The position numbers and the translations under genes are program-made. Below are positions 24,845 through 36,735 of a DNA stretch of 64,000 bases, piece after piece (position 1 is the stretch's first letter; every line of letters starts with the position of its first letter). Below the pieces are notes generated by a model that worked only from the letters and a program-made list of their open reading frames with translations, was not told the origin of the DNA and did no database searches. Source of the DNA: Aplectana chamaeleonis (lineage: Eukaryota > Nematoda > Chromadorea > Rhabditida > Cosmocercidae); NCBI GenBank assembly GCA_029168955.1, contig JAPDOI010000064.1, positions 744,001 to 808,000 on the forward strand. The letters run 5' to 3'.

Positions 24845-25420
24845 TAGTCTACAGCAATGGGAGTAGGATCTGGTGAGGTTGCAGACTTCTCCTAACATAG
24901 CAACGGCATGGATCGTGAAGAGGCTTCGCGTTCGTTGTTGGAGGTTGGCGCAAACTCGGTGCACCTCTGTTATAGCATATGGCACCGAGTTTGCGCCAAC
25001 CTTCAACAGTGAACGCAAAGTCTCTTCACGATTCATGCCGACGTTACAGTAGCTTATTAGTGGCATCACCCATCTTTCCGAACCAGCTGTGATAAATCGG
25101 TGAGTCTGTGTTTTCACCGATATAACTCCATCTGTGGAAGCAATGCAAACAGGTGAAAATGTAAGAACGGAAACGAAAACTCACCGACCAATCTCAGTTA
25201 TTAAAAAAATGAGTCATAACACAATCAGACTAAAGTATGATCGATCACTGGATGAGAGATAGCCGCGACGAACACAAGTGGTACGCACGCAAGCGAGGAG
25301 ATAATGATGGTCATGAACATCGATCAAGTGATATCACGTGATATCTTTCGACCAGTGATCGACAATATGTTAAAAAGAGTCCGCAACCTCACCAGGTCCT
25401 ACTTCCACTGCTGTAGACTA
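24845..25420. mobile_element. Inverted-repeat element, AGTCTACAGC ends
   Basis: AGTCTACAGCAATGGGAGTA at the left and, inverted, AGTCTACAGCAGTGGAAGTA at the right, TIRs of about 40 bp (to GGTGAGGTTGC). TATA flanks. Carries the hairpin MITE 24904-25040. Confidence 0.8.
24904..25040. mobile_element. 137-bp hairpin MITE, CGGCATGGATC family, copy 1
   Basis: Almost wholly palindromic: CGGCATGGATCGTGAAGAG pairs with the right end, and TTGGCGCAAACTCGGTGC with GCACCGAGTTTGCGCCAA. Same length as copy 2. Confidence 0.88.
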
Positions 25421-25739
25421 TATTAAAGCGCTCTAATCAGCAGCGTACATGGCTCAGTCGTTTACGCGCTGGACTACGAAACAACAGATTGGTAAGGGTG
25501 CATGGCTGGAATCACGGTACGCAGGCGCGAAAATGGCGGCAGATTCTCGGAGATGGCGTTTTTTCGTATGGTCGAGATTCCGTGATCTCGGCAGAATCGA
25601 GGTAATGCAGCGATTTTTTCCGAGAATCTGGCTAGGATCACCCGCTTCGGTGCCGATCAGGAGATCAGGATGCCGGTAAGAACCAGCCGAATCTTTCTAG
25701 AGATGGTATCGGTCAGCTCTGAAAAACCGCTTGGCGAGG

Positions 25740-26080
25740 TTCTGAAGCTCGTGTAATATTCATACGGTCCGAAACCATTCCTGATGCTATCCGAGGATTT
25801 GCGCAACGTTGATGTGCTGTGCCATTTTTCTTGTGAAGGTCTACGTTATGGCATACTCGCGGCCAGAAATATCTAAGCAAATATTTGGACAGCTTCCTCT
25901 TCCTACAATTCGAACTTTCCATCTGTGCCCTTGCTGCTGCCCACGTCTCCGATTGGTACATCATCGGATAGGTAGGGCGGTAAGCGGATAGGTGCACGCG
26001 CAGCTTGACTTCTTTCGCGATGGTGGGGTAGACCATAAACGCTTGGTTAGAGGGTTGAATGCAGATCTTTCGATCAAAAT
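25740..26080 (-). pseudogene. Fragment of the same FADD-type retrotransposon
   Basis: Minus-strand reading gives TIAKEVKLRVHLSA, MMYQSETWAAARAQME and LLRYFWPRVCHN, collinear with the 46600-46800 segment (IAKEVKLRVYLSAIRP, MMYGSETWA, LGYFWPRVCHN). Diverged and truncated at both ends. Confidence 0.8.
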
Positions 26081-26212
26081 TGTTGAATATCCGCTGCATA
26101 GCTACAATTTGTCTTCAACAAACAGCCCAAATAACAGAAATGGTACACAAGTTCGATACGTTGTCCGTCCACACAAACTCCCGTTGAAGGTCTCTGAGAG
26201 CTCTGCCAGAAC

Positions 26213-26890
26213 GTAGCTAGATCCCTCACGTGGAAACCGGAGATGACCAGGGTTTCGGAGGCATCTAGTTCAATTTTGATGCCAGAATTTACGTAAATTA
26301 CGGAAGGTTCAGCCTCAGTTGGTGAAATTTTGGCTACGGCACCCGCATATCCTACGCGAATTCTCGTTACAGCCCTCGGTCGATCGACTCACCCAGTCCT
26401 TATCCGCTCTAGGAAGGCAACTACAGCTGCGATCGACCGCATTGCCATTTCTTCCCCACGCTCTGCAGCATCCCAGCGGTCAAAATTACCCTTAGCAAGG
26501 TCTTCCAGAAAGCGACACGGTGTTACCCTTCACGACCAGGAATCACTCCGTGAGTTGACTGGGCCAACACCATTCGAACGGCATCCCTGCGTTCCGCGTA
26601 GCCAGCGCTGGTTTGAGTTTGCATTTCAACACAGGCTGTCGCTAAATCCGTAGTTTCTCGATACAAAATTATAGCGAGACTATACGGGTTTAGCGACAGA
26701 GAGATCAATGTATCGAATTTAGCCTTCGTTTTTACGTAGAATACGCGCAGAATTTGCACCCTTGTACCGTCCACACGAGAACATGCGGGTTTTAGCTATC
26801 GTAGCTAAAAGCCGTAAATTCTCGCTACATGGAATGCGGCGGCGTTACAGGCCGCGCCCTCGGAGGCATCTAGCTATGGGTTGGCAGAGA
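26213..26890 (+). repeat. Dispersed repeat R1, copy 2
   Basis: Second copy, same orientation; includes AGGCATCTAG near both ends and the CGAACGGCATCCCTGCGTTC segment. Confidence 0.85.
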
Positions 26891-26979
26891 GACCATCATC
26901 TGCTGGCATTTGTCGTGTATAATTGATCTACGACTGACCGCTGAGTCGCATTTCTAGTCCGTTCTTTAGATTTCCCGGC

Positions 26980-27110
26980 TTTTTCAGGTTATTCTGCGCC
27001 AAATCATTTTGTTGAAGAATTTCAAGTCATTTTTTTTATTTCCAATTTCTCCTAAATACGACAATGCGAAATCATTACTTTTGCGAGGAAGCTAAGCTTT
27101 CAAAATTTAT
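26980..27110. repeat. Fragment of TAGCTTCCTGGC foldback MITE
   Basis: CTGCGCCAAATCATTTTGTT to ATTACTTTTGCGAGGAAGCT matches the right arm of 34230-34708. Confidence 0.6.
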
Positions 27111-27204
27111 AGCATGCTTCCAACTCCGTGAGAGCTCTTCTAGTGCCCGTACGACCCTACTAATGTAGTTATCTCTACAACTTTTGCGAGCGTGTATGCT
27201 GCCT
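27110..27204. repeat. ACACGCTCG MITE right-end fragment
   Basis: GTAGTTATCTCTACAACTTT then GCGAGCGTGTATGCTGCCT|TTAA matches the right end of 43547-44042. Confidence 0.65.
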
Positions 27205-27227
27205 TTAAGGGTAAGGTAGCGTTAGAT

Positions 27228-27786
27228 ACAATACCCACACTAAATTATTCAAAAAGCCGCGAAAGTCGCAAAATCGCGACTTTTGCGACTTCTCGTCATA
27301 GCAAAGTGACCCGTTCGGGGAGCTAGGGGCATATTTGGAATCAGCATCGAGAGCTCTTAATGTTGAGCACACACGTTTTTTTAAACTGGTCCCGTTTGAA
27401 GCGAGAATGGACGGGGCACATGTGAAGGGGATGAAAAATGCGACTTCTCCGGATTGGGCTGCCGCAGTGCTCATTTGAAAGAGGATCAAAAAGCAAAGTT
27501 GTAGGCCAAGTCCCAGGTCGATTGGTCCCGTTTGAGCAGAGAACGAGACGTCGGTGGTGTTTTCGTTCACTCGACTTCTCTGTTAACCCTATATGCCCTG
27601 TTTGCAGGTCCTTGTTTGCAGGTTAGGAAATAAGTGTGCTCAAAATGAGGAGCTCTCGATGCTGATTCCAAATATGCTCCTAGCTCCCCGAACAGGTCAC
27701 TTTGAGCCGTGTTATGACAAAAGGTCGCAAATGTCGCAGCTTCGCGACTTTTGCGGCTTTTTTGAGTAAATTAGTGCGGGTATTGT
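27228..27786. mobile_element. Foldback element, ACAATACCC ends
   Basis: Arms 27228-27372 and 27634-27786: ACAATACCCACACTAA, then CGCGACTTTTGCGACTT and GAATCAGCATCGAGAGCTC paired with complements. The loop has a direct repeat TTGGTCCCGTTTGA (27382, 27519). Confidence 0.85.
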
Positions 27787-28972
27787 GGAAAAGAATTAGT
27801 GCTTTCGATCAGTATATCGCGCTTGGCCGAAGGTCCAACGCAGAAAGGTTCGAAAATCGTCAAAGTCATACTTTCGCTTGAGCTTAATACTAAAAGTTGT
27901 TGGCCATGAAAGTAGCCTTCCGGAAAATATTAGTCTTTTATCGAAAGAATTTCCATTTGAATGTGATGAATTAGGAAAAACTGTTTCTGTTGTTTCCAGT
28001 TACATAATCGGATGAAAATCCCATTTGGATATGATGCGAGCCTTGCAAATATTCAGCAAAGAAAAGTTTTTCCAATGATCGAGCTAAAGGGGCATTAATG
28101 TTTCAGAATTTTTACGCCAACGGCATACTCGGATAACATTGTGATTTTGCTCGCAGATTTGCATATGATCGGAATGTTTTCATTTCAAGAGCACGTCATC
28201 AATTAGGTGAGAAACATATCCCTTTCACTGCGTCAGCGAGCGTTTTTCTCTGACAATGAGAAGCTTTGCGCTATATTCAGACGCCTTAGAGACCAAAATA
28301 AACAAGCGCATGACTAAAACTTGGACAAACTTTGGCTTACTTTCATGCAACTTCTCTTCTTCCCAGATAAATAATAATGCCCACGAATACACGTAAGGGG
28401 AAATGAAATTACTTCTATTAGAGTATGTACAGTCTACGGTAATGGAAAAAGGTAGTTGTGCGGTTGGGTATTTCCACTAAGCAAATTTTACATAGGTTGC
28501 GCCATAACCGACGGCAAAGTTGTAATTTTTCCTGAAATTTAGGTAAAAAACATTGGAAACGTTGAGAGACGGCAAGTTCCCCCCGCCCGCAGCAACACCA
28601 CCACACATTTTCAATACACTAAAGCCTTTATCATAGACATACGCAGGCCCGTCGCAGCCGTCTAGAGTCACTCTGAAAAAAGTTATCGGCTATTTTTCTC
28701 CCATTGTCGTACCTATTGTACCTTCCGAAAGAAGCAGTATTCCTTGGAAAATCCAAAAACGGACATAGTCATCGTGTTCAGGGCTCAAAACAACCCCTCA
28801 AAGTTAGGGTGAAAGCACATTTTCCAAACTTTTTGCAGACTGATAGCGTTTTGAACTTGTACGAATTTTTGACTGGACGCTTAATTACACAAGTAAGAGG
28901 GCTCTGAAAGCGTACAAGAAAAATAATCCAGATTTTACTTAAAATTCACCAAGAGGGAGGGGGTTATTTGGG
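27787..28972. other. No gene recognised
   Basis: CAGTCTACGGTAATGG at 28430 resembles the AGTCTACAGC element end; otherwise unassigned. Confidence 0.4.
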
Positions 28973-29691
28973 GTGCTGATCAGGGGTGTGCGGCAAAGGA
29001 ATTTAAAATTTTGGCAAACGGCAACTGCAACGGCAAACCCCAAAAACGGCAAAACGGCAAAATCTGTTTTGTGTTATAATACACCAACTTTTGCTTAGTC
29101 ATGTCGTATTCCATGCTATATCTGCCAGTTGCTATAGGCCTGGCGTTTCAATAGCCTTTACAGGAAGAAAAATCTCATATATCGAAAGCCGCTTGACAGC
29201 CTCAGGTTATGAGGAGTCACTATCAAGATCAACAAGGCTGTAAGCTTTTCCATCGTCGGAGATAATTCTGTTATTTCTCCTCACATTTAAAGTTCTCGTA
29301 TAAATCAATGCTTGAGATCCAAAAGATGGCCGTCTTTTTGAGCAGTGCAAAGTGTGACAGACCCGCAAAGGCTTTTTTTTTGAAAGAGGCTTGCGGCGAT
29401 TAGTAAACCGTAAGCAAGCTTGATGCAGTGAGAGTGTGCGCCGACTCAAAGACTGTGGCCGATACCGATACGACATTCAGGTGAGAATACACGATGATTG
29501 GTCCTTTGATGGCGAAAGACAGTCCACAACGCGACCAAAGCGCGCGGTTTAGGTTATGACCGGAGTCACTCACAGTTTTGTTAGTAGCAAGTAGTATGCT
29601 CAAGGCTCTCAATTTCGCTCACTTCAAACTAAGTATGAATGGTTTTCCTTGTGATGCTACAGGAGTGGAGTAAAACTAGTCTGGTTGAATG

Positions 29692-30301
29692 CAGTGCTCA
29701 CGATAGAAACAGCCTTCGGAATTCCACCGGAAATCAAGAGCTCCGAGGGGCATGCTGATCGAATACACAGAATGAGAGGCACCTAAAGACAGTCTGACTG
29801 GTAAATGCGAGAAAAGGCCGCTACGCTCACGCCGTCGCTGAAGCGCCGTGTGCAGTGCGTTTAGGCAGGCGGACTGCTCTTGGCCGCGTTCCTTCATGTG
29901 TATTCGGCCTACAACCCAGCACGAGGCCCACTACAACAACAATGTCAGTTAATAGCGAGCAGGAAATCGTTTTTCAGTTCCAGAACTTGAGTGTGGTGTG
30001 CCCGCCCCACCCACATCCTCTGTGGCGACCGAGGAAGTGGTTGGGGCGAGCACAAAACATTCAAGTTCCGGGGCCGTATAATGCTATTGGTTGCTCGTTT
30101 CAAGCCGGTTTTCGACACTGTTGTTGCAATGGGCCTCGAACCCTACGATTTCTGGTGAGGAGTTGAATGCGGTTTCAATCGTTGCCTTCAAAAATTTTTC
30201 ATTTTTTCATCTTTATACCATTTCTTAACAGCTCTGTCACAGAGTAAACCCTTCAATTCAGCTAATTATTTCGAAACCGAGAATATTATTGAACACTGCC
30301 T
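29692..30301. mobile_element. TTCACGAT-family MITE nested in the hAT-like element
   Basis: Left end GAATGCAGTGCTCACGAT and right end TTGAACACTGCCTTTA are inverted and match the ends of the 17870-18229 and 15907-16340 copies. The target is degenerate (TTGA/TTTA). Confidence 0.5.
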
Positions 30302-30359
30302 TTACTGACCGCATACGTGGTCGGAGCGTTCTCGATTTACCGAGCAGCTGAGTGAGAGC

Positions 30360-30456
30360 GGTGCTGGGGCTTCGGTGGTGCAGTGCGATAAGGCGCTCCC
30401 CGGAATGGGAATATGCTGGTTCAATCTCGCTCGGAGACAAGCGTTTTGCGACCAAC
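30360..30456 (+). repeat. Possible tRNA-derived SINE head
   Basis: GGTGGTGCAGTGCGATAAGG resembles a pol III A box and GGTTCAATCTC, about 50 bases on, a B box, as in a tRNA. It does not fold into a clean cloverleaf with paired acceptor ends, so a SINE-like relic is likelier than a functional tRNA. Confidence 0.3.
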
Positions 30457-31075
30457 TCAACACCTTGTGTAAAGCTGTAAATATTATTTGAATCCTAAAA
30501 AGCCAGACTAAGTATTTGCAGATTTGGTCAACATCCTGTCCCAATTAATACCACTAGCCCACCATTCCAGGATCAGCGGACCGATTTACACTGGTTCTCA
30601 ACAGGTTCACATGTCTAAAAAGGGCTGCATTTACGCTACAACTTTGATATCACTTGGTTTTGTAATCTTAGAACTTGCAGTAATCGGTATGCTTCCCAAT
30701 AAAGGCTTGTGGCAATTTTAAGGGGTTAGGACATTGATTATAAAAAAAGACATTTGAAGGCTCCCGAACAACTTAGAACTCTAAGGAACTCATCTGATTA
30801 CCCAGTGAAGGTGTTTTCATCAGTTACCGATCGAATGAGTGCAATTATACATTACATAAGCTGGAACTACTTAAATTAATTATTTGTAGCAGCTTCAAAT
30901 CGCTGTCCAACACACAAACTGCGGTGAGGGCCAATACTGTTGTTTTAACGTATTCTTGCCGAAATTTTGCCGTTTTAGACAAAAATTACGAAAAACGGCA
31001 ACGGCAACGGCAAACCCCAAAAATGGCCAGCAAACGGCAATCGGCAAACGGCAACTGCCGCACACCACTGGTGCT

Positions 31076-31430
31076 GATCACGAATCTGAGGTCCATTTGT
31101 GGCTTTTCCGAAGTTTTCGGCTAAATTCGTTTAAAGCTTCCCACCGGTAGTAAAATTTGAAGGCGAACTCGACTTTTGACTATTTTCGGAATGTGACGTC
31201 AGATGTCACTCAAATCGTTCCTCTAGGAGTTATTTGGAGTGCACAACACGAATCTGAGGTCAATTAATCGACTGCTGACAGCTAACGGTAGATTACGGTG
31301 TGCACACGGTAGTTTGGTCAAAGTCTCAGATTTGATCCAAAAATTCTAGGCGGGGGGGGGGTTATTTGGGGTGCTGAATACGAATTCGATGTCCATTTGT
31401 CGGTTTTCGAATTACTAATGTAGGTTTTGC
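31076..31430 (+). repeat. Short direct repeats GTTATTTGGGGTGCTGA
   Basis: GGGTTATTTGGGGTGCTGA followed by ACGAATCTGAGGTCCATTTG occurs three times (28960 with 31076, 31229, 31361). The hAT-like element landed in the first unit. Confidence 0.6.
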
Positions 31431-31582
31431 CCTCTAAATAGCATGGTACTTACCGTAGCCTACAGTATGTCTCAGAATTCCATCAAACGAACCCCAGATT
31501 CGCGTTCAGTACCCCAGACTACCCCTATACACTATACTTGTTCCGAATCGAATAATCAGATGAGTATCCGACTGTTTCAGTC

Positions 31583-31895
31583 GGATAAAAAGTCGACTTT
31601 TTATTCGAAAAGTCGAATATTCGAAAAAGTGCGATATCCGACTACAGTCGAAAAGTCGAATATTCGAAAAAGTGCGATATCCGACTACTGTCGAAAAGTC
31701 GAATATTCGAAAAAGTCCGATATCCGACTACAGTCGAAAAGTCGAATATTCGAAAAAGGGCTATATCCGACTACAGTCGAAAAGTCGAATATTTGAAAAA
31801 GTGCGATATCCGACTACAGTCGAAAAGTCGAATATTCGAAAGGGTTATATCCGACTACAGTCGAAACGTCGGATATTCGAATAGTTCAAAATCCG
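31583..31895 (+). repeat. 43-bp minisatellite, array A
   Basis: About seven units starting GTCGAAAAGTCGAATATTCG, then AAAAAGTGCGATATCCGACTACA, spaced 43 bp (for example 31647, 31690, 31733). The left border has TATACTTGTTCCGAATCGAA (31537). Since 43 is not a multiple of 3, the long frames here are chance. Confidence 0.9.
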
Positions 31896-32014
31896 AACAT
31901 TGTCGCAAAGTCGGATCTCACAACTTCACTACAAAAAAACTGCTTGTCAATCACACTCCACGAAAATAATTACGCTCATCCGGTAATCTGTATTTGATTT
32001 TAGTTATTATTTAA

Positions 32015-32560
32015 AGGCTGTGGTCACGATGAAAAACGTTATAGAAAAAACTACAAAAATCAGCTTAGATCAAGAACAGCTCGAAAACTATGAAGGTAGA
32101 GCGGTGAAAAACGGGCTAGAATTAGAGTTTCTAGGGCCCAAAGAAGCTGTCTCGTGCACACGTGCACAGCGATGACGAAAAAGATCGCCGTCTCATGCCG
32201 AGCAGTCAAAAATCATCGACATTCAGAGGACGAAATAAATGCAAATTTAACGAATAAAAACAGTTGAACAATGAAAGCATCACTTCAGTCTATGTTTTTT
32301 ACTAGATCTGTACATAAATCCGTAGGTTCATTGATTGAAATTCAATTTCAAGCCAGCTGATGTTCTTGATATAATAGGTCATCGCTGACGATGATGTGGA
32401 GTGGGCTCGTCCACCATCAAAAGACAAGAAAGTTCAGGCTTCGAATTTGGCCCAAAACAGTGGTTTTTTCGCGATTTTTTCTAATAGGTCCTACTACTCG
32501 AGACCCACAAAAGGGTTTAGAGAAAAAGACCACAAGCATATTTGATCGCGACCACTGCCT
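32015..32560. mobile_element. TTAA MITE, GGTCACGAT family, copy 2
   Basis: 546 bp, same orientation and sequence as 12971-13517 with scattered differences; TTAA flanks at 32011-32014 and 32561-32564. Confidence 0.9.
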
Positions 32561-33042
32561 TTAAACACAATTTTTATTTATATTTGCTTTTGGAAGAAAC
32601 TTTGTGGGTGTAGGTCATATGGGAGCCTTTTTTTAAGAAACCTTATTGATGTTGCTGACAGACTTCTGCTATTTGTTGGACGACTACGGTGCGTGTTCGA
32701 ACTATAGAGGCACCATACACATTTTCGTGCGACCGATGGATCGTTGTGGGCACCCTTCTGTGCGTCTGTCAAGTTTTCCTTTCGTATTCAACAGCTCAAA
32801 ACTCTGCCCGTGGGTAGCAAAGTGCCTTCAAGGGAGCGGCCTGTTACGCTCTCTAATTCCGTAGTGCAGGAATTTTCGGGTCCTCGCGACGCTCGCTAAA
32901 GCCCGCATATACTGCATCAAAGGTGTAAGGGTGCAAGCTCTAAGCATACTCCACGCAAAAACAAAGGCGAAATTCTCTATTTTAATCTCGCTGTCGCTAA
33001 GCCCGTGAATTCTCGCCTTAATTGTTGCGAGAATTTATGGGC

Positions 33043-34993
33043 CAGGGTTGGGCAGGCTTGCGACAGGTCGCAACGGGGGAGGTCGTAAAAATTCCGGTAA
33101 TTTTTGAACAAAAATGAAAAACTGAAGTGGGCTCGTAAAATTTTCGGAAAAAATTACGTTTAGCTTCCAACCACTTGGAAAGGTAGAATGAGGTAGGAGT
33201 AGTAAGTCGCGTAGTTAGTAAGTGGTAAGTAAATTCATTTTTTTCCCAATTGTGGTGCACCAGATTTGGTTTTGAATTGGCCACGCGCGCAACCCCTTTT
33301 TCAAAATCTCAGTTCAGAGTGAACGTAGGAATTAGAGCTAAAGTGCATTAAAAAGAGCGCAAAAAGTTGGTTTATGTGCCCGAAAATGGTTTAGAACGGT
33401 TCGCTGGTTTTCGAGTAAAAATTGAAAGACCGCTCGTTTTTGTTGTTAATCTCCTTTTTTATTCAGACGGCCTTCACGATCTTGCGGGTACTCTTAAAAT
33501 TGAGCTAGAGAGCTCATTTTTGGACAGGAGGCTGGAAATGGATGCAGGTCGCTCCTATTCCAATTTGAACTTGATACCTTAACTTTGAAGGGTACCTCAA
33601 AATCGTGGGTTTATATACTAAATTAGCCGTGGAGCACGAAAACTGATTTTTTCTGCTACTGCTGTGGAGACCGGAATGTGTGGGTGAATCTGCAGCCAAT
33701 CAGCTCAGGTCGTCGGAGGTAAGTACCGAACTTGTCACAATTCGTACTCATGACACGTCATCGATCGATAATCAACATTATCGATTTTCGCACTTTTTGC
33801 ACAAAATGCGGCTAGGAGTGGTGATTGCTGATGGGATTGGTTTTCTTGGTTGGAGAATTTTGCTCATCAGTCATTATCGATAAATACCAATCAATAATAT
33901 TGATTTTTTCGCCTGTTGCACAAAATGCCGCAATGATTTTTGATTGTTGATGGCTCTAAGTCACTTGTCTGGGAAATTCTTCTCATCATGCAAGATCAAG
34001 TATTAAACTAGATTTTCTTCAATTATCGATAACATTGGGTTCTCACATAAGGCACAAAATGCGGCATTGAGTGGTATTTTTTATGGTTTTGGGTCATAAG
34101 TTTCAGAAATTGTACTCATACGACAATATCGTCTGTTAGATGTTTCATCATTCCAAAATGGAAATCGTTGAGCAAAATTGAAATTAGAAAGGAACCTTCA
34201 GGGAAAAATATGTGAAATTTCTGAAAATTTAGCTTCCTGGCAAAAGTAGCGATTTGGCAATGGTGGAAAAAGCTTCAGAAATATCTTGAAATATCTTAAA
34301 AAATGATTTGGCGTAAAATGGCCTGGAAATATAAAAAAGCTAGGAAATGAAGTGAAATAACCAAAATGCGATTTGGTGGTCGATCATTTCTAAGCTTCTC
34401 CGTTAAACTTATCAGAACAAAATCAAGCGCGATATGGAATGGAGTTTGCCTAGTTTGACCTTGCTGATTCCCTTATTACAGCTTTCAAAAATGGCTTACT
34501 GTTGGGCGCTTGATTTCGTTTTGATAAGTTTAACGGAGAAGCTTGTGAAATGATCGTCCACCAAATCGCATTTTTGGTTATTTCACTTCATTTCCTAGCT
34601 TTTTTATATTTCCAGGCCATTTTACGCCAAATCATTTTTTAAGATATTTCAAGATATTTCTGAAGCTTTTTCCACCATTGCCAAATCGCTACTTTTGCCA
34701 GGAAGCTAAATTTTATCCATGAAAAATAACCGTTGCGTCTGTAACCCCCGGGTTGTATCTATGGCTCAACGCCGGTCCCAACGAGGATTGGCTTAAAAAG
34801 GAATAATTCTGCGAAGGTAGCGAGTTATGTGGACTTCAAGATGCCAAATTAAAGAGATTTAGTACTAATTATAGGAGCCACGATTTTGGTCGTGAATTTT
34901 TTTTCATCCCAAGAAAGGGGGGTTGTAAAAATTTCGGTCCACAGAGGGGTCGTAAAATTTTGGTCACCGGCCGCAACGGCCTGCTCAACCATG
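33043..34993. mobile_element. hAT-like element that split an older repeat
   Basis: Ends are CAGGGTTGGGCAGGC and, inverted, CATGGTTGAGCAGGC, flanked by TTATGGGC (33035-33042) and TTATGGGA (34994-35001), a 7/8 target duplication. The flanks are the two halves of one copy of the repeat at 1967-2670 and 26213-26890, so the insertion site can be read. Length 1,951 bp. It contains a long foldback (34230-34708) and a block (33367-33560) homologous to 55990-57220. No transposase was recognised. Confidence 0.8.
34230..34708. mobile_element. Foldback MITE (TAGCTTCCTGGC family), copy 1
   Basis: Almost the whole element is an inverted repeat with arms of about 200 bp: TAGCTTCCTGGCAAAAGTAG at the left and its complement at the right, with CCGTTAAACTTATCA closer to the centre. 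Short loop near 34470. Nested in the hAT-like element. Confidence 0.85.
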
Positions 34994-35689
34994 TTATGGG
35001 ATTAGCGACAGCCTGTGTTGAACAGCGATCTCATCCCGCGTTGGCTACGCTGAACGCATGGATGCCGTTCGTAGTGCTGGTCCAGTCCTCTCGCGAATCG
35101 ATTACTCGATACTCTGTGGCTGATCGTGGAGGTTGACCCCGAACCGCTCTCTGGAAGACCGCGCCAACGATACATTTGACCGCGGGGACGCTGCAGGCTG
35201 TGGGAAGAAATGGCAGTGCGGTCGATCGCAGCGGAGATCGCCCTATAGTACTGATCAGGACAGGGTGGATCGATCAAGGCGAAAATCATCCACCCTTTTT
35301 CCCGCATTCTCGGCGAGAATTTCCTTAGTTCTTGAGGGTGACGTAGCTAAAATTCCACCAACTGGGGCTGATATGTCCGTAGTTTATGTAAATTCTCGCG
35401 ATAAAATTAGACGAGATACCTCCAAAGCCCCGGGAATCTAATGTACTCGTGTGAGGCATTTCGCGACCCGTCGGCAGAGAGCAGATTCTCCCGGGAAGAA
35501 TTATTTCTAGCAATTTTTTGAAACTTCTATGTTTTTACGTTTTTCCCAAATTGTAGAGGCTCTTTTCTCCACGGTAGTAGAACTCTGAATAAATGACATT
35601 TCATAGGAAATCAAAATTTGATAGGCTCTCTACCGCAATAATCAACTTCAAAAACAAAGTTAGGTATAGAATCAACCTAATTTCTTTAC

Positions 35690-36270
35690 AAGAAAATCGG
35701 ACAGCTCTGAGGCCCCCGTCATAGTCGGTGGATCTACTGAGTCCCACCGGGTCGATACGCATCGAATTCGTGGAAGACGGGTGCAAAAAAATCAACCCAC
35801 TGAGTCCGACTGCGACCGTCTGATGCCCACCGCAATCCCCCCGGTCGATACTGATATTTCTGATGCGTACAAGGGCGGAGCCAATGCAACGACTGAGTCC
35901 CACTGAGTCCCGCCGAAATCATCCTCACCCCACCCGGTCGATATAGATGTTTTTCACGTGATTTGGGTGCATTTTTTTCGGCCGACTGCGACCTGCCGAG
36001 TCCCGCCGCATCTCGACTCTCGCCGTCTGCGCTCTGCCCCACGTACTGCTGATACGGAAATCAGATTCAGACATGTTGAAAACAAGAAAGATCAGCCACC
36101 AAACTCGTTCCGATTCACAGCTGAAGTGATAATCGTTACTATCAATTGCGTGTTTCACAGAGGAGTTGGTTGGCGCTGGGGGCAACCGGACTCAGTGGGA
36201 CTCAGCAGGTTTTTCCACCCCGGACTCATTCGGACTCAGTCGGACTCAGCAGGTTTTTCGACGAAGTCTG
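35690..36270 (+). repeat. Dispersed GAGTCC-type direct repeats
   Basis: ACTGAGTCCCACCGGGTCGA and variants occur at 35740, 35800, 35890 and in the reverse sense at 36190-36245 (GGACTCAGTGGGACTCAGCA twice). Inverted relation of the two groups suggests a foldback element, but its ends were not found. Confidence 0.5.
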
Positions 36271-36299
36271 ACCGGGGCCTCACTGATCGGCGAACGTAA

Positions 36300-36583
36300 G
36301 GTGCGTCCGAATAATGATTGGCGGCCCATGCGGCCGGCGTGTAACGAGCGGCCGTCGCGTTTGTCGCTCTCGGACGGGCATGCGAAAAGTTCCCACCGCC
36401 ATCGACTACGAACGGGGCCGGCACCGGCTGGCAGCAAGCACTGCGCCGATCAATCTGCTCTGCAGACGGTGGGAGAGGGGACGGCCGTCCTTGAAATCCA
36501 ACACTCGTCCGAGGGCGGCACATGCGACGGCCGCCTGCCAAGCATGCTGGCCGCGTGGGCCGCCATTACCATTTGGACACACT
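36300..36583. mobile_element. GC-rich MITE with long inverted repeats
   Basis: GTGCGTCCGAATAATGATTG at the left and, inverted, GTGTGTCCAAATGGTAATGG at the right; arms about 85 bp including GGCGGCCCATGCGGCC. Confidence 0.8.
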
Positions 36584-36735
36584 TCATTCATTGCGAAGTG
36601 CCTTTTTCACATCTAAATGGAAGAATATAGCACGCTAGCAGCATATAGCTACGGAAACTCCGCCAGATATAAACTCTTACCACGAAACCTGTGGCAAATA
36701 CTATAAGGCACGCCTAAACATCCACCAAGCAGTCA

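Larger units (their letters stand above)
28981..31070. mobile_element. hAT-like non-autonomous element with perfect 8-bp target duplication
   Basis: Ends are CAGGGGTGTGCGGCA and, inverted, CAGTGGTGTGCGGCA. The same 8 bases, GTGCTGAT, flank it at 28973-28980 and 31071-31078. Short TIRs starting CAG(G/T)GGTG with an 8-bp duplication are the hallmark of hAT elements. Both ends carry sub-repeats of GGCAAACGGCAA. At 2,090 bp no transposase was recognised; inside it sits a TTCACGAT-type MITE (about 29692-30301). Confidence 0.85.
32840..35500 (-). repeat. Dispersed repeat R1, copy 3, split by a hAT-like element
   Basis: Inverted and diverged. Halves are 32840-33042 and 34994-35500; AACGCATGGATGCCGTTCG and AGCGACAGCCTGTGTTGAA (35000-35060) are the complement of 2365-2425. 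Confidence 0.75.

Noticed and set aside
31443..31884. EYSKK/SRKVEYSKK repeat frames here and at 37803-38147
   Set aside because: The 43-bp minisatellite; the unit is not a multiple of 3 and the frames have no gene context.
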